Below are positions 25,895 to 37,260 of a stretch of 64,000 nt of DNA, piece after piece; position 1 is the first letter of the stretch; each line of letters opens with the position of its first letter. Origin of the DNA: Eriocheir sinensis (Eukaryota > Arthropoda > Malacostraca > Decapoda > Varunidae); the NCBI RefSeq assembly GCF_024679095.1, contig NW_026111620.1, forward strand, positions 231,501-295,500. Reading direction: 5' to 3'. The notes beneath the pieces were generated by a model. It had not been told where the DNA came from, did no database searches, and was given only the letters and a program-made list of their open reading frames with translations. The position numbers and the translations under genes were made by a program.

Positions 25895-26090
25895 GAAGGT
25901 CGTGCGCTGACTTTGAAGGTCGCGCGCTGACTGAGGAAGGTCGCGCGCTGACTGTCGAAGGTCGCGCGCTGACTCTAGGAAGGTCGCGCACTGACTGAGG
26001 AAAGTCGCGCGCTGACTGAGGAAGGTGGCGCGCTGACTGAGGAAGGTCGCGCGCTGACTGAGGAAGGTCGCGCGCTGACTGACTGACTGT
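25895..26090. repeat. 21-bp minisatellite, about nine units
   Basis: Units close to GAGGAAGGTCGCGCGCTGACT, with 1-5 bp length variation, run head to tail and end in a short (GACT)3. On the minus strand one frame stays open and reads a Ser-Gln-Arg-Ala-Thr-Phe-Leu heptad. Each unit holds the CpG-rich self-complementary core GCGCGC. Confidence 0.95.
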
Positions 26091-26186
26091 TGCGTGTTTG
26101 TGTTGCGGTGTTGAAGGTGTTCGTTTTGGGGGGCAGGTGATGTTGAGAGAGGTCCGGTGATGCTGCCTTGTTTGTGAGCAGTAATA
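26086..26186 (+). repeat. Dispersed direct repeat, right copy
   Basis: Partner of 20490-20605: tgttgcgtgtttgtgtt, gtgttgaagg and ggtgatgctgccttgtttg in the same order. Confidence 0.7.
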
Positions 26187-27139
26187 TTTTGTTTACTTTT
26201 TTTCTGGCCTTTAATGAAATACAACTTAATACTGCTGCTGCTACTCTTCCTTCTCCTACTACTACTGCCTCTATATCTGTTGCTTTTCCTTTTTCTTGTT
26301 TCTAAATACTGCCGATGCTGCTCGTCCACCTTTTCCTCTTCCTTCTCCTCCTCCTTCTGTTACTTCTATCCCTGGTGCTTCCCTTCCCTTCTTGCTTCGA
26401 GATAAATGATTTCCTTCCACGTCCCTTTATCAGCCTTCCGTCACCTCCACTCTCCGCGCCGTCACCGCCACTCATTCACCTCCTCCGGGCACACACACAC
26501 ACAGCCACCTCACAACTTGCCACTTTAACACTTTCCTGTGCTTTTTTGCTTGTACCTCCGCAAACCCCTTAACACATCCTTCCTGTTTCCCCTCCTTCTT
26601 TTCTGCCTCCTCTGCGTTTTCTTCCTCATCGTCCATACATTTTCATCCCTTTCACTTACATACCAGCAATCAACTGCTCCTAATCTTCCTCCTTACACAC
26701 TACCTTGTGCTCCTAACACCTCTCCCTCCACTCCTTCCTAACCCCTTTCCTTGCACTTTAAATCATTCATGAGCAACCAACTTTCACCACTACTTCCCTT
26801 CACTTTTCCTCTCTTCCTCATTATTCATCTCACCCTCTATTCCTTGCTGCACTCGTCCCACCTTCTCATTCCTCCTTTTCCTCCTCCTCCTCCTCTTGTT
26901 TCATTCTCCAGCCTCTAATTCCTCTACCTCATCCACATATCCTCTCTCTATTATTACTATTCTACTACTACTATTACTATTACTACTACTACTACTACTA
27001 CTACTACTACCTACTATGAATACTACGACGACGACTTTCACTACTACTGCAAATACTAATAACTATACGCATAGCACTCGGAGTGCACACCTCCGCCCTA
27101 GATCGTCCTGAAAATCGGTATGAGCATCAACTGCGATCC
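26187..27139. other. Pyrimidine-rich DNA and (CTA)n microsatellite, no gene
   Basis: C+T-rich sequence with a (CTA)n/(TTA)n array at about 26951-27016. The open frames are low-complexity Leu/Ser/Pro. Confidence 0.65.
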
Positions 27140-27500
27140 TATGCATCATATGGAAACATTTGTTTCGAAATTTGATGAAATTCTATTTTTGGGGGAAACT
27201 TTGACCTTGGGGGAACTTTTCGAGATCAAGGTCAAAGGTTAAGGTCAAGGCCATGCAAGGTGCATCATATGGAACCAATTGTTTCGAAATTTGATGAAAT
27301 TCTTTTTTTTTTAAACTTTGACCTTGGGCGAACTTTTCGAGGCCAAGGTCAAGGGTCAAATCAAGGCCATACAGGTGCATGATATAGAACCATTTGTCTC
27401 GAAATTTGATGAAATTCTATTTTTTTTAAACTTTGACCTTGGGCGAACTTTTCGAGGTCAAGGTCAAAGGTCACGGTCAAGGCCATGCAAGGTGCGTCTT
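27140..27500. repeat. Tandem repeat of 115-119 bp, three units, with many AAGGTCA motifs
   Basis: Anchors TTCGAAATTTGATGAAATTC begin at about 27163, 27282 and 27397. Each unit contains ACTTTGACCTTGGG, AACTTTTCGAGGTCAAGGTC and AAGGCCAT. TCAAGGTCA-type sites occur several times per unit on both strands, the monomer site form bound by ERR and FTZ-F1-type nuclear receptors. This is probably part of the transposable element that ends near 27790. Confidence 0.9.
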
Positions 27501-27795
27501 TCCATGAGCTAAAATATGAACCAAGTCTGAAGTATCTACGATGACGAGAACCGAAGTTAAGGCCAATCTGACGTTTTGTGCGACCTTGACCTTTGACATC
27601 AAAGTTTTAATGGGTTCTATTCTGGATGGACACGAAGCTTCCCTGAAAAATTAGTTGAGACATTCGCAAAATTGTGCACAGGAGACTGCTCACGAACAAA
27701 CAAATAAATAAATAAATAAATAAACATACTGATCGGACCGAAAATATAACCTCCTCCCAACTTCGTTGGCGGAGGTAATAATAATAATAATAGCT
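27501..27795 (+). mobile_element. 3' part of an unclassified retroelement with (AATA)n and (AAT)n tails
   Basis: The segment continues from the tandem units through another GACCTTGACCTTTGACATCAA block to an (AAAT)n run (27700-27724), then gcggaggtaataataataat. A structured segment ending in a short A/T repeat is typical of RTE-like LINEs or of SINEs that use their tails. No protein is encoded here. Confidence 0.4.
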
Positions 27796-27905
27796 TTATT
27801 TCGCACAGCAGCATATAAAAAAAAAAACAAGAAAGGGAACGAAATCGAACGATATACATTATATAATTATGAGCGTGTGCACGGCACGCTTGTGTACAGT
27901 CTACA

Positions 27906-27942
27906 CCAGGATCCATACGAGAGTCGCTCATATGGATCCTGG
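27906..27942. repeat. Perfect 12-bp inverted repeat with 13-nt loop
   Basis: CCAGGATCCATA at 27906-27917 pairs exactly with TATGGATCCTGG at 27931-27942. Confidence 0.95.
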
Positions 27943-28984
27943 TCTACACGAACAGAAGGCCCACTGTACGCGTCCCCGACATGGGCGCCCGCACGTAGGG
28001 CAAGAGGGGGCACTTGCCCCCCCTGAAAATCTAGAAAAAAACGTAATATAATGAAAAAAAATGGAAAACGCGGAGAGAGAGAGAGAGTTTCCGTATCTTC
28101 ACTCATTGTTTATACTTATTCATGTTCTTATTCTTATTAATATTATTATTAATATTATTATTTTAATTATTATTATTGTGCCATAATTGTTTTTACTATT
28201 ACAAGAACTATTCCTTGGCCATACTAGGACGCGCCTCCGTACGGTTTGGTCTATGTTCTGTGTAGCTGGACGAAGCTCCGCCCACTGGCACTGGGAGGGA
28301 CACGACGCGGGTGTCATCTTCCTTGGAGCTCGTTGAATGACAGAAATCCTTGGAATGAGTAAAACACGTGAGGGCCTCCTTATGCTAGGAATAATGTTGA
28401 AAATGTAAGCGTTAAGCTTATTGGAAATATCACTGTATCTTCTCAAGTATTTTGTGTAGTTTCTTTGACATAAAATGAGACTCATTCCGGTACCGAAGGT
28501 GCAGATAATTAGCTTGGAAAATAAAGCTTATAAAGACACATTTCCTTTACCCTTCTCAATCTACCTTTTCTTCTCGCTCCATTGCCACCCTTAGCATACC
28601 CTCACCTCTCACTCTCCATCGACTCCTTTTCTCATTTATATTTCTCCTCCGACAACGGCCTCCTCATCCTCCCACACTCACCCCACACCACCACCACCTT
28701 TCAGTCGTCACTCTGAGCCACTTTCAGGGATTTAAGGAGCCTTGCGAGACGAGATATTTGGGAAAAGCGCGCGTGATATCACTGTCGTCCTCCCATCAAC
28801 ACCACTTATATTACCGTCTCGAGGATCTTCATTTCTATAGACGGGTAATAACGTGACAGTGATGGGAGAGGTGAACAGGGATGCTTTATGGGAGGGAAGG
28901 AGCAAAGGAGGGTGGGAAGGGACGAAGAGAACGAGAGCGAGATTTAGAAAGATAGATAGATAACAGAGAGAGAGAGAAAGAGAG
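27943..28984. other. Unassigned intergenic DNA
   Basis: About 27975-28050 has a GC-rich piece with the short palindrome GGGGGCACTTGCCCCC; this resembles terminal regions of hAT-type elements I have seen but has no partner end here. The rest is AT-rich with (ATT) runs near 28140, then pyrimidine-rich to 28700, then a short GA-rich tract at 28960-28983. No gene is recognised. Confidence 0.4.
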
Positions 28985-29060
28985 AACATAAGAACATAAG
29001 GAGTCTGAAAGAAGCCGGTAGGCTTGAGTTCTTTGGTGCATAAAGCATCCAGAACGGCCG
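28985..29060 (-). mobile_element. Very short CR1 3' tail
   Basis: In reverse this reads AAGCCTACCGGCTTCTTTCA then GACTCCTTATGTTCTTATGTT. It matches only the last 45 bp or so of the CR1 family at 20732, including the octamer tail. It lies just downstream of the protease ORF, on the same strand. Confidence 0.7.
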
Positions 29061-29089
29061 GCAGTGTGGGTGGCGCGTGTTTCCGTAAT

Positions 29090-30218
29090 CTATAAGTTGT
29101 TCTTCCTTAAGTGTAGCTCCGTCTTCAGTGGGGTGGCTGTTCTTAGGGGAGCCTGTGTAGGTGTGACTTGTTGGGCGGCGGGCAGGCTCCGTGGTGCCCG
29201 TGCCCGCACAGGTAGATGACAGGGCTTGGCAGCTCCCTTGTTTGCAGGTGTGCCTATGAAGGTTGTCCGGGCCTTGATTGGGTCTGTTTCTTTTCCTGCC
29301 ATGGTGACGTAGCGGGGGCAGGCCGTGACAGCCAGCCGCTTTCCCCTGTACCAGAGACACCGTCACGTTGTTGTTAAGCAGCGTCCTGGCCTGTTCCCGC
29401 GTCAGGCCCTTCAGATAGTTGCTTGGCACACGCAGCCTCTTCACGGGCCGCCTTCTGCTGCCCTCCCACCTCGCGACGCGGCTGGGCCGGTACGCGTGAA
29501 CGGGCGTCCCGGCGCTCTCAAAGTCCCTGATGATGCCCGCCTCGTCAAAAATCTCCTGGGTGATGCGCATCGCCTTCTCGTCACCCTGCGGCCGCATGGT
29601 TTTGGCGAACTCCCTAATGAGCCATCTGGTGGGCAGGTATGGGTGCTGCACGATGAAGCTCATGAAGGCCAGGCAGTAGTACTGGCACGTGTTGAGGGCT
29701 ACGCCCTGCAGGCCGGGCTGCTCGGTGCGGTAGTGCACGGAGGCCAGGCCGGAGCGGTTCGCCACAGCCATCACCTCGAGGGTCGGGACGATGGCAAAGT
29801 TGCTGTCAAAGAAGCAGTATTTGTCGTCCAGGCCGCGGTAGAGCAGCACGGCGTGCACCATGGCCTCCCTGCACGCCTCGCCATTGAAGTAGAGGGTGTG
29901 GGGGGGCCGAGACTTCATCCACAGCTGCACGCCCTGGCCGGGGGCCAGCTCGAAGGAGTGTTTCTGGGAGCAGTGGACGTAGCGGAACTTTCCGGCAAGG
30001 CGGCCCCGGCCGCAGTCCAGCAGCTCTTGGACCTCCTCGCAGTACATGACCCGCACGCGCTCCATCGCGGGGAAGTATTCCCCGAGTATGCTCACGTCAG
30101 GCGTCTGCTTGGCCATCGCTGGTGTTGGCACTTCTGAGAGTGTTACCCTACTTTGGGTGTGACCAGACACATCACCTCGGTTTTGGAAGGGTGAATTTAG
30201 GGAGCTTGGAGTTGACAT
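29090..30218 (-). CDS. Adenain-like (C5/Ulp1-fold) cysteine protease ORF
   Basis: The frame is open from the ATG at 30218; a second ATG at 30116 is an equally possible start. Counting from 30218, the catalytic order of adenain-type proteases is present: His122 (MVHAVLLYR), Asp138 (CFFDSN), Gln171 (GLQG) and Cys178 (NTCQYYCLAF). The His-to-Asp gap (16) and Gln-to-Cys gap (7) match adenain closely. The usual Gly after the catalytic Cys is Gln. Such proteases mature capsid proteins in adenoviruses, adintoviruses and Polinton/Maverick elements, and Ulp1-like versions occur in other transposons. The DNA is GC-rich against AT-rich flanks. After about residue 290 a second frame reads more naturally and stops at 29090; the first frame runs on to 28944 through a CR1 tail. 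No other Polinton gene lies nearby. Confidence 0.6.
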
Positions 30219-31242
<1,024 letters not shown>

Positions 31243-31368
31243 TTTCCTGTCTGTCCCCTTCAAACTGTTTGTGTTTCCATGTTTGTGTTTGCTTTTTTCT
31301 GTGTTTTTTTGTTCTTGTTTGTGTTTGGAGAGAGAGGAAACGTAAACAGGTCCTCTGAACGAAACATC

Positions 31369-31440
31369 AGCAGAGTGGCGCAGTGGAAGCGTGCTGGGCC
31401 CATAACCCAGAGGTCCGTGGATCGAAACCACGCTCTGCTA
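31369..31440 (+). tRNA. Initiator tRNA-Met (CAT anticodon)
   Basis: This 72-nt gene folds into a full cloverleaf. The acceptor stem AGCAGAG pairs with CTCTGCT; the discriminator is A. The anticodon CAT is at 31401-31403 inside GGGCCCATAACCC, whose three G:C pairs are the initiator hallmark. The T arm is CGTGG-ATCGAAA-CCACG, with the initiator-type A instead of TTC at the T-loop start. A first base pair of A:T and the lack of TTCGA also mark it as eukaryotic iMet. The A box (TGGCGCAGTGGA) and B box (GGATCGAAACC) are intact, there is no intron, and a T5 terminator follows. It appears functional and is the only clear host gene in the window. Confidence 0.97.
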
Positions 31441-31447
31441 ACAATTA

Positions 31448-31452
31448 TTTTT
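31448..31452 (+). terminator. RNA polymerase III terminator
   Basis: TTTTT begins 8 nt after the last base of the tRNA, the usual Pol III stop signal. Confidence 0.9.
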
Positions 31453-32230
<778 letters not shown>

Positions 32231-33332
32231 TCATCTTTATTTTTTTTCCTGTACGTTTCTACATTGATTTTTATTCCTCTTTTTTACCCATTTTTCCGTG
32301 TATCCCTTTCATCGTGTCACATTTCTTATGTTATTTTTTACTTTCTTTTTCCTTATTTCTCTAACCACAACGCTTGTATCCCCTTAGTAATTCCTCCTCC
32401 TCCTCCCCCTCTTCCTCCCTTTTCCCGATATGCGGGTGAAGTGTTTTCAGCTCAGGAAACTAGATGCCCCTACCTTGCATAATCTCAGGTCACCCTTGGA
32501 CAAGGTGTAATACCCGATCTGTCTCCCGTGCCAGGGTCATGGTGACGCCTCTAGGCAGCAGCAGTGGTGGATTGGACTGCAGGCAGAGGATCTCTTTATG
32601 AGACAATGGCTGGAGTTCCAGGGTCCTAGTTAGCTGGACCGTGCCTAATCATTTAGGCCTGTGGTGTAGAGGAATGTGGCGACCTCTACACTGAAAAGCT
32701 TCCCTGGGAACCAGCTGTCGGTGTGAGATCCTCGTCCCATCCCTATTCTGCATAGCAGCTGGTTCTTGTTCTTTTCTCCTGAAAGAGATGTCTTCCGTGG
32801 GGCTTATTAATTTTTACCTCCTGGCTTCTAGGTGGAGTTTCTGAGGGGTTTTCTTATAGTCAAGGAATATTTCAGCTTTTTGCTCTTTCTGGAAGGGCGT
32901 CTGATACTCTCTAGAGTGAATGGAGAACACCTGGTGACAGGTGCCACTGGCCAGGCCTCGAAAGGGTCGCAGAGCTGTGTTAGACGATTCGGAAAGTGGG
33001 AACGAGTTGCTGGTTCCTCTCCTCCCTTGCCACCTTTGCTCTGGGTGACTACTCCGACCCCGTTCTATGGGACAAAACTAAGAGAACAATAGCTGAAAAG
33101 CGCCGGGTTGTGAAAGATCTCTCGTGACCGAGGCTCAGGAAAAGCGATTCATCTTTGAGGCGTTTTCAAGACACTGTGGGAACGAACTACCAGTATTGGA
33201 GGCATCTAACACAGCAGTATCTAACTTCCATGCACATTCTTTATCCATTTCAGTATACGGTCACACTTTAAGTAATTTCGTAAGCGCTTTTTGATATTTG
33301 CCCGAATTGTGAACCTGCTTAATCTTTTTACA

Positions 33333-34590
33333 ATGCCTTCGACACTCCGTAATTGTGACGTCTGTTCCGGACGATTTGCAGCTCAGTACTTCCAGCTGAG
33401 TAGAATTTGTCGCCTCTGTGTTCAAAGATTAAGACTTACGCATGCTGTGACCGAGTGTAAAAAATAAACACCATGCTCTTGAAAAGATATTTGAAGCCCT
33501 TCAGGAATTTGTTGCCAGCAATGTGGCAGTGACTCCATCATCGATGGTGGAGAGGCCCTCCATAGAGACTGTGCCCCCTCTAAACGACCATCCTGCTTCA
33601 CGGGAGGACGAGTTACCTGCCTCATAGGTTAACTCCCAGCCTGCCTCACAGGCTAACCCCCAGTCTGCCTCACAGACTAACCCCCAGCCTGCCTCACAGG
33701 CTAACTCCCAGCCTGCCTCACAGGCTAACTCCCAGCCTGCCTCACAGGCTAACCCCCAGTGTGCCTCACAGACTCACGCCCAACCTGCATCACAGACTAA
33801 CCCCCAACCTGCCTCACAGGCTAACTCCCAGCCTGCCTCACAGGCAAACTCCCAGCCCGCCTCACAAGCAAACTCCCAGCCTGCGACAGGCTAACTCCCA
33901 GCCTGCCTTACAGGCCAACTCCCAGCCTGCCCCACATAACGGTTCTCTTCCTGCTTCACAGGATGACGGGTTCCAACCTGTAAGGAATGGAGCCAAACCG
34001 AAGCAGGCAATCAAACATTTACTGACCCCACGACCTTCAATAGGTTGCAGGTGCTGACAGACACCATGGAGGATGAGTTTGAGACTCGCCTAGTTGGGGA
34101 CTCCATGGTGCGTGGCTAGCTGGTTGAGTTCTGTGATCGTTCATCAAACGGCCGCAGAAAACGCTACTGCTATCCAGGTGCCAGACTGGACGACATCACC
34201 GCAGCGTGCGATGATGTCACGAGTAATGCCGACCGAAACACCCTCTTTGTCATTCACGCGGGCACAAATGACATAAGGACAACCCGTTCTGAGGAACTGC
34301 TTGAAAAATACAGCCGCATGATCAAGCAGTATAAACGAAAAACGGATGCCAGTAACATCATAATCTCAGGAATTATCCCGAGGGTCGGTGCCGAACCTTG
34401 CTTTTACAGTAAGGCCTTCAGCACGAACAACAGACTTCAGTCCCTTTGCCCACAAGAAAACGTCCAGTTCGTTAACTTCTGGAACAATTTTTACTACGAT
34501 TCGGACTTGTTCCTTGCCGATGGCATCCACTTAAATCCTGTTGGAGCAGCCCGTTTCGGGAGGCTGCTCTGTGACCAAGTGGCTCTTTGA
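33333..34590 (+). pseudogene. CR1-like ORF1: CX2CX14CX2C motif, octapeptide repeats, SGNH esterase
   Basis: From the ATG at 33333, the four-Cys motif is CDVC ... CRLC with a central QYF, as in the 20.7-kb ORF1. A helical segment (EKIFEALQEFVAS) follows in another frame. Then comes an 8-residue repeat, mostly SQPASQAN, in about 13 copies. The C-terminal domain has SGNH hydrolase blocks: LVGDSMVRG near 34090, HAGTNDIR near 34260 and DGIHLNPVG near 34525, with the catalytic Ser, Asn and Asp-His positions retained. Damage: stop after 33470, TAG at 33626, a frameshift near 33885, and TAG at 34119. Esterase-bearing ORF1 is known in CR1-like elements. Confidence 0.9.
33628..33945 (+). repeat. 24-bp coding minisatellite inside ORF1
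   Basis: About 13 head-to-tail units near CTCCCAGCCTGCCTCACAGG plus CTAA encode the SQPASQAN/PQPASQAN octapeptide linker of the LINE ORF1. Some units have small indels that shift the frame. Confidence 0.95.
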
Positions 34591-37256
34591 ATGTAAAAAA
34601 ACAACAACACCAAGGTGAGAACACCAGCAGCTCCACCGTGAGGGAGCACTCAGCCCTCGCAACTCCCGACTCGAATCACATTAAAACTTGCTATATAAAC
34701 GCTCGTAGCCTACGTGACAAATTTGAAGACTTAAAAGCACTAGCAGCTACAAATCGTTATCACATTATCGGAATCACAGAATCTTGGATAGACACTTCAA
34801 ATAGAGATTTCATTGCGGAATATAGATTACCGGGTTATACGACTTTTAGTCATGAAAGAGAGAACAGACAGGGTGTGGGCGTTATGTTATATATCCACAA
34901 CTCTCTCCATTCAGTATTCGTGAAAACAGATGTTATAACCAATGTGGACATGATTCTCATTGAAATTTAAGTCTCGTAAAATAGTAGTTGGACTAATCTA
35001 TTGACCGCCAGGGCAGACTCTTGATATCGACCACGCGTTAAGTGAATTAATATTAGAAACAAGTAGCAGTTGCGAGACAGTAATTGTGGGGGACTAACTT
35101 GCCAGTGAAAAGATGGGGCGAACCGTTGAATTCTCATACAGGGCTCGACCTGTACACATATTTATTAGAGAGTGATTTACATCAACACGTTCAATAGCCG
35201 ACTTGGGAAAATGATATACTTGACCTTATCATTTCAGCGACAGCTGATCTAATCAACGAAGTAAATGTTGGTCCAGTTTTAGTTCTACGTAGTTCTAGAT
35301 GAAAGAAAGTCAGGTAACTCATAGTAAAGAAAAGGTGCCTGATTATCAGAGAGCGAATTTCGTAAGACTCCGATCAATTCTAAAAACATTGACTGGACTA
35401 TAATTTCGACGGAAACAGATATTGATAAATCATTGGAGCCTTCACCACAATATCGTAACTGATGTTAATCTTTTAGAAGAAACCCAAATGGTGGAATAAC
35501 GAAATTCAAAATAGCCTCTCTCTAAAAAACGCGTATACAGTAGATTTATATCAATCCAGAGTGAGGCTGAGAAAATAGAGTTGGACAGAATTCGCCGCGA
35601 AACCAAGAAATTAATAGAACGTAGCAAGAAAAATCTTGACGAATATATAACGGAAACAAGTAAATCTAATCCTAAAGAATTTTTTAGCTATGTAAATAAT
35701 AAAAAATCACTCACTTGTAGTATCGGACCGCTTGGTAATGACAATGGTAACCACACGAACGATGAAAATGAAATGGCTACAATCCTAAATAATTTTTTCG
35801 CATCCGTATTTACCGACGAAGATTGTTCATCACCTCAACTGCCGGAGGTTAGAAGGACCGAAAAGATTTTGAATGGCGTGCTCATCGTAAAAAATGACAT
35901 TTAATGCACAATTGAAAAGATTGAAGTAAGCAAAGCTCCTGGTCCAGACAAAATTACACCTAGAATTATAAAAGGAATCATACATCAAATTTGTAAACCG
36001 CTCTCTATCTTTTTCAAAAAATCTTTAACAGCTGGAAAAGTTTCGTCGGATTGGAAACTAGCAAATGTCACACCAATTTTCAAAAAGGGGTACAAGTCTC
36101 ATCCAAGAAACTATCGACCAATTAGCCTGACATCTATTGTTTGTAAGTTAATGGAGACTATCATTCGCGACAATATGGTGAAATTCTTCGAAGAAAATAT
36201 TATAACAAATAATTCGTAACATGGCTTCCGTAGTAAACGTTCGTGTTTGACTAACTTACTTAATTTTTTTCATTTTATTTTTGAGGTGTTCGATGAAGGC
36301 AGATCAGTAGATATCATATATCTGGATTTTCGAAAGGCATTTGATAAGGTCCCCCACCAACGATTGCTCAGTAAACTATTGGCGCACGGTATCTCGGGTA
36401 ACATTCACAATTGGCTTGTAGACTGGCTCTCTGAGCGGAGACAGAGAGTAGTTCTAAAGTTTAGAACTACACCGTTTAAAATCTAAACGGTGTTTCATCT
36501 AACTGACTCGATGTCAGAAGCGGCGTACCTCAAGGATCAGTGCTTGGCCCCATGCTCTTCTTAATTTTTGTTAATGATATCGATGATGGGCTCACATGCA
36601 AAGTATCAAAATATGTTGATGACACAAAAATCGGTAGTAAGGTAACTACGACACTCGACGAAGAAGCATTACAGTCAGATTTAGATCGACTTGCACATTG
36701 GGCCAAATGAAATTTAACGTTGACAAATGTAAAGTGTTACACATCGGAAACAATAACAATCGCGTACAGTACGTAATGAATGGCCGACAACTTTCTGCAG
36801 TAAGTAAAGAAAAAGATCTTGGAATCGCTATATTAAGTTAAAACCGCGAACAAATTGGTTGGCCTCATCGGACGAGTCTTTAATAATAAATCGGAAAAAT
36901 AGTAATATTAAAACTATGATTCGCTGGTTCGACCCCGTCTAGAGTACTGTGTATAGTTTTGGTCTCCCAATTACAGAAAAGACGTAGAAAAGTTAGAATG
37001 GGTTGAACGGAGAATAACAAAAATGATTCCTATATTAAGAAATTTATCTTTTGAACAAAGGCTTAAAGAAGTAAATTTATTCAGCCTATCAAAACGAAGA
37101 ATGCGAGGTGATCTAATATAGTTGTTTAATATGTTTAAAGGATTCAGTGATATTAATGCGGAAGATTACTTTACAATTGATAGATCAAATAGAACAAGAA
37201 GAAATAATAATATCAAGATAAGTGATAAGCATTTTAAAAGCATCGGGGAGGAGTGA
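34590..37256 (+). pseudogene. CR1-like ORF2: AP endonuclease and reverse transcriptase (frame-broken)
   Basis: ORF2 follows the ORF1 stop without a gap. Endonuclease signatures: INARSLRDKFEDL (about 34700), IIGITESWID (about 34770), YxPPGQ (about 35005) and a GDxNLP remnant near 35090. The RT domain: APGPDKITPR (about 35940), ANVTPIFKKG (about 36065), NYRPISLTS (about 36110), VDIIYLDFRKAFDKVPHQR (about 36310), GVPQGSVLGPM (about 36530) and KYVDDTK (about 36610, YVDD in place of the commoner FADD). The C-terminal LSKRRMRGD segment is near 37090. Several stops and frameshifts occur. The enzyme would act in target-primed reverse transcription. Confidence 0.92.
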
Positions 37257-37260
37257 GCAC

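Larger units (their letters stand above)
32470..37260 (+). mobile_element. Near full-length CR1-like LINE, second family
   Basis: The order is a probable 5' UTR (32470-33332, no ORF), ORF1 (33333-34590) and ORF2 (about 34590-37256). It has the same ORF1 design as the 20.7-kb element but differs in sequence and in the linker, so it is another family. Its 3' fragment also occurs at 17930-18370 in reverse. Stops and indels show that it is inactive. Both element ends are estimates; no target duplication was found. Confidence 0.88.

Noticed and set aside
25790..26329. A heptad-repeat (SQRATFL) protein
   Set aside because: The repeat is a 21-bp minisatellite whose length is a multiple of three. 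The flanking parts of the frame are not protein-like.
29325..30137. A 270-codon plus frame opposite the protease
   Set aside because: It is the complement of a GC-rich coding region. The minus strand carries the ordered catalytic motifs, and the plus translation shows none.
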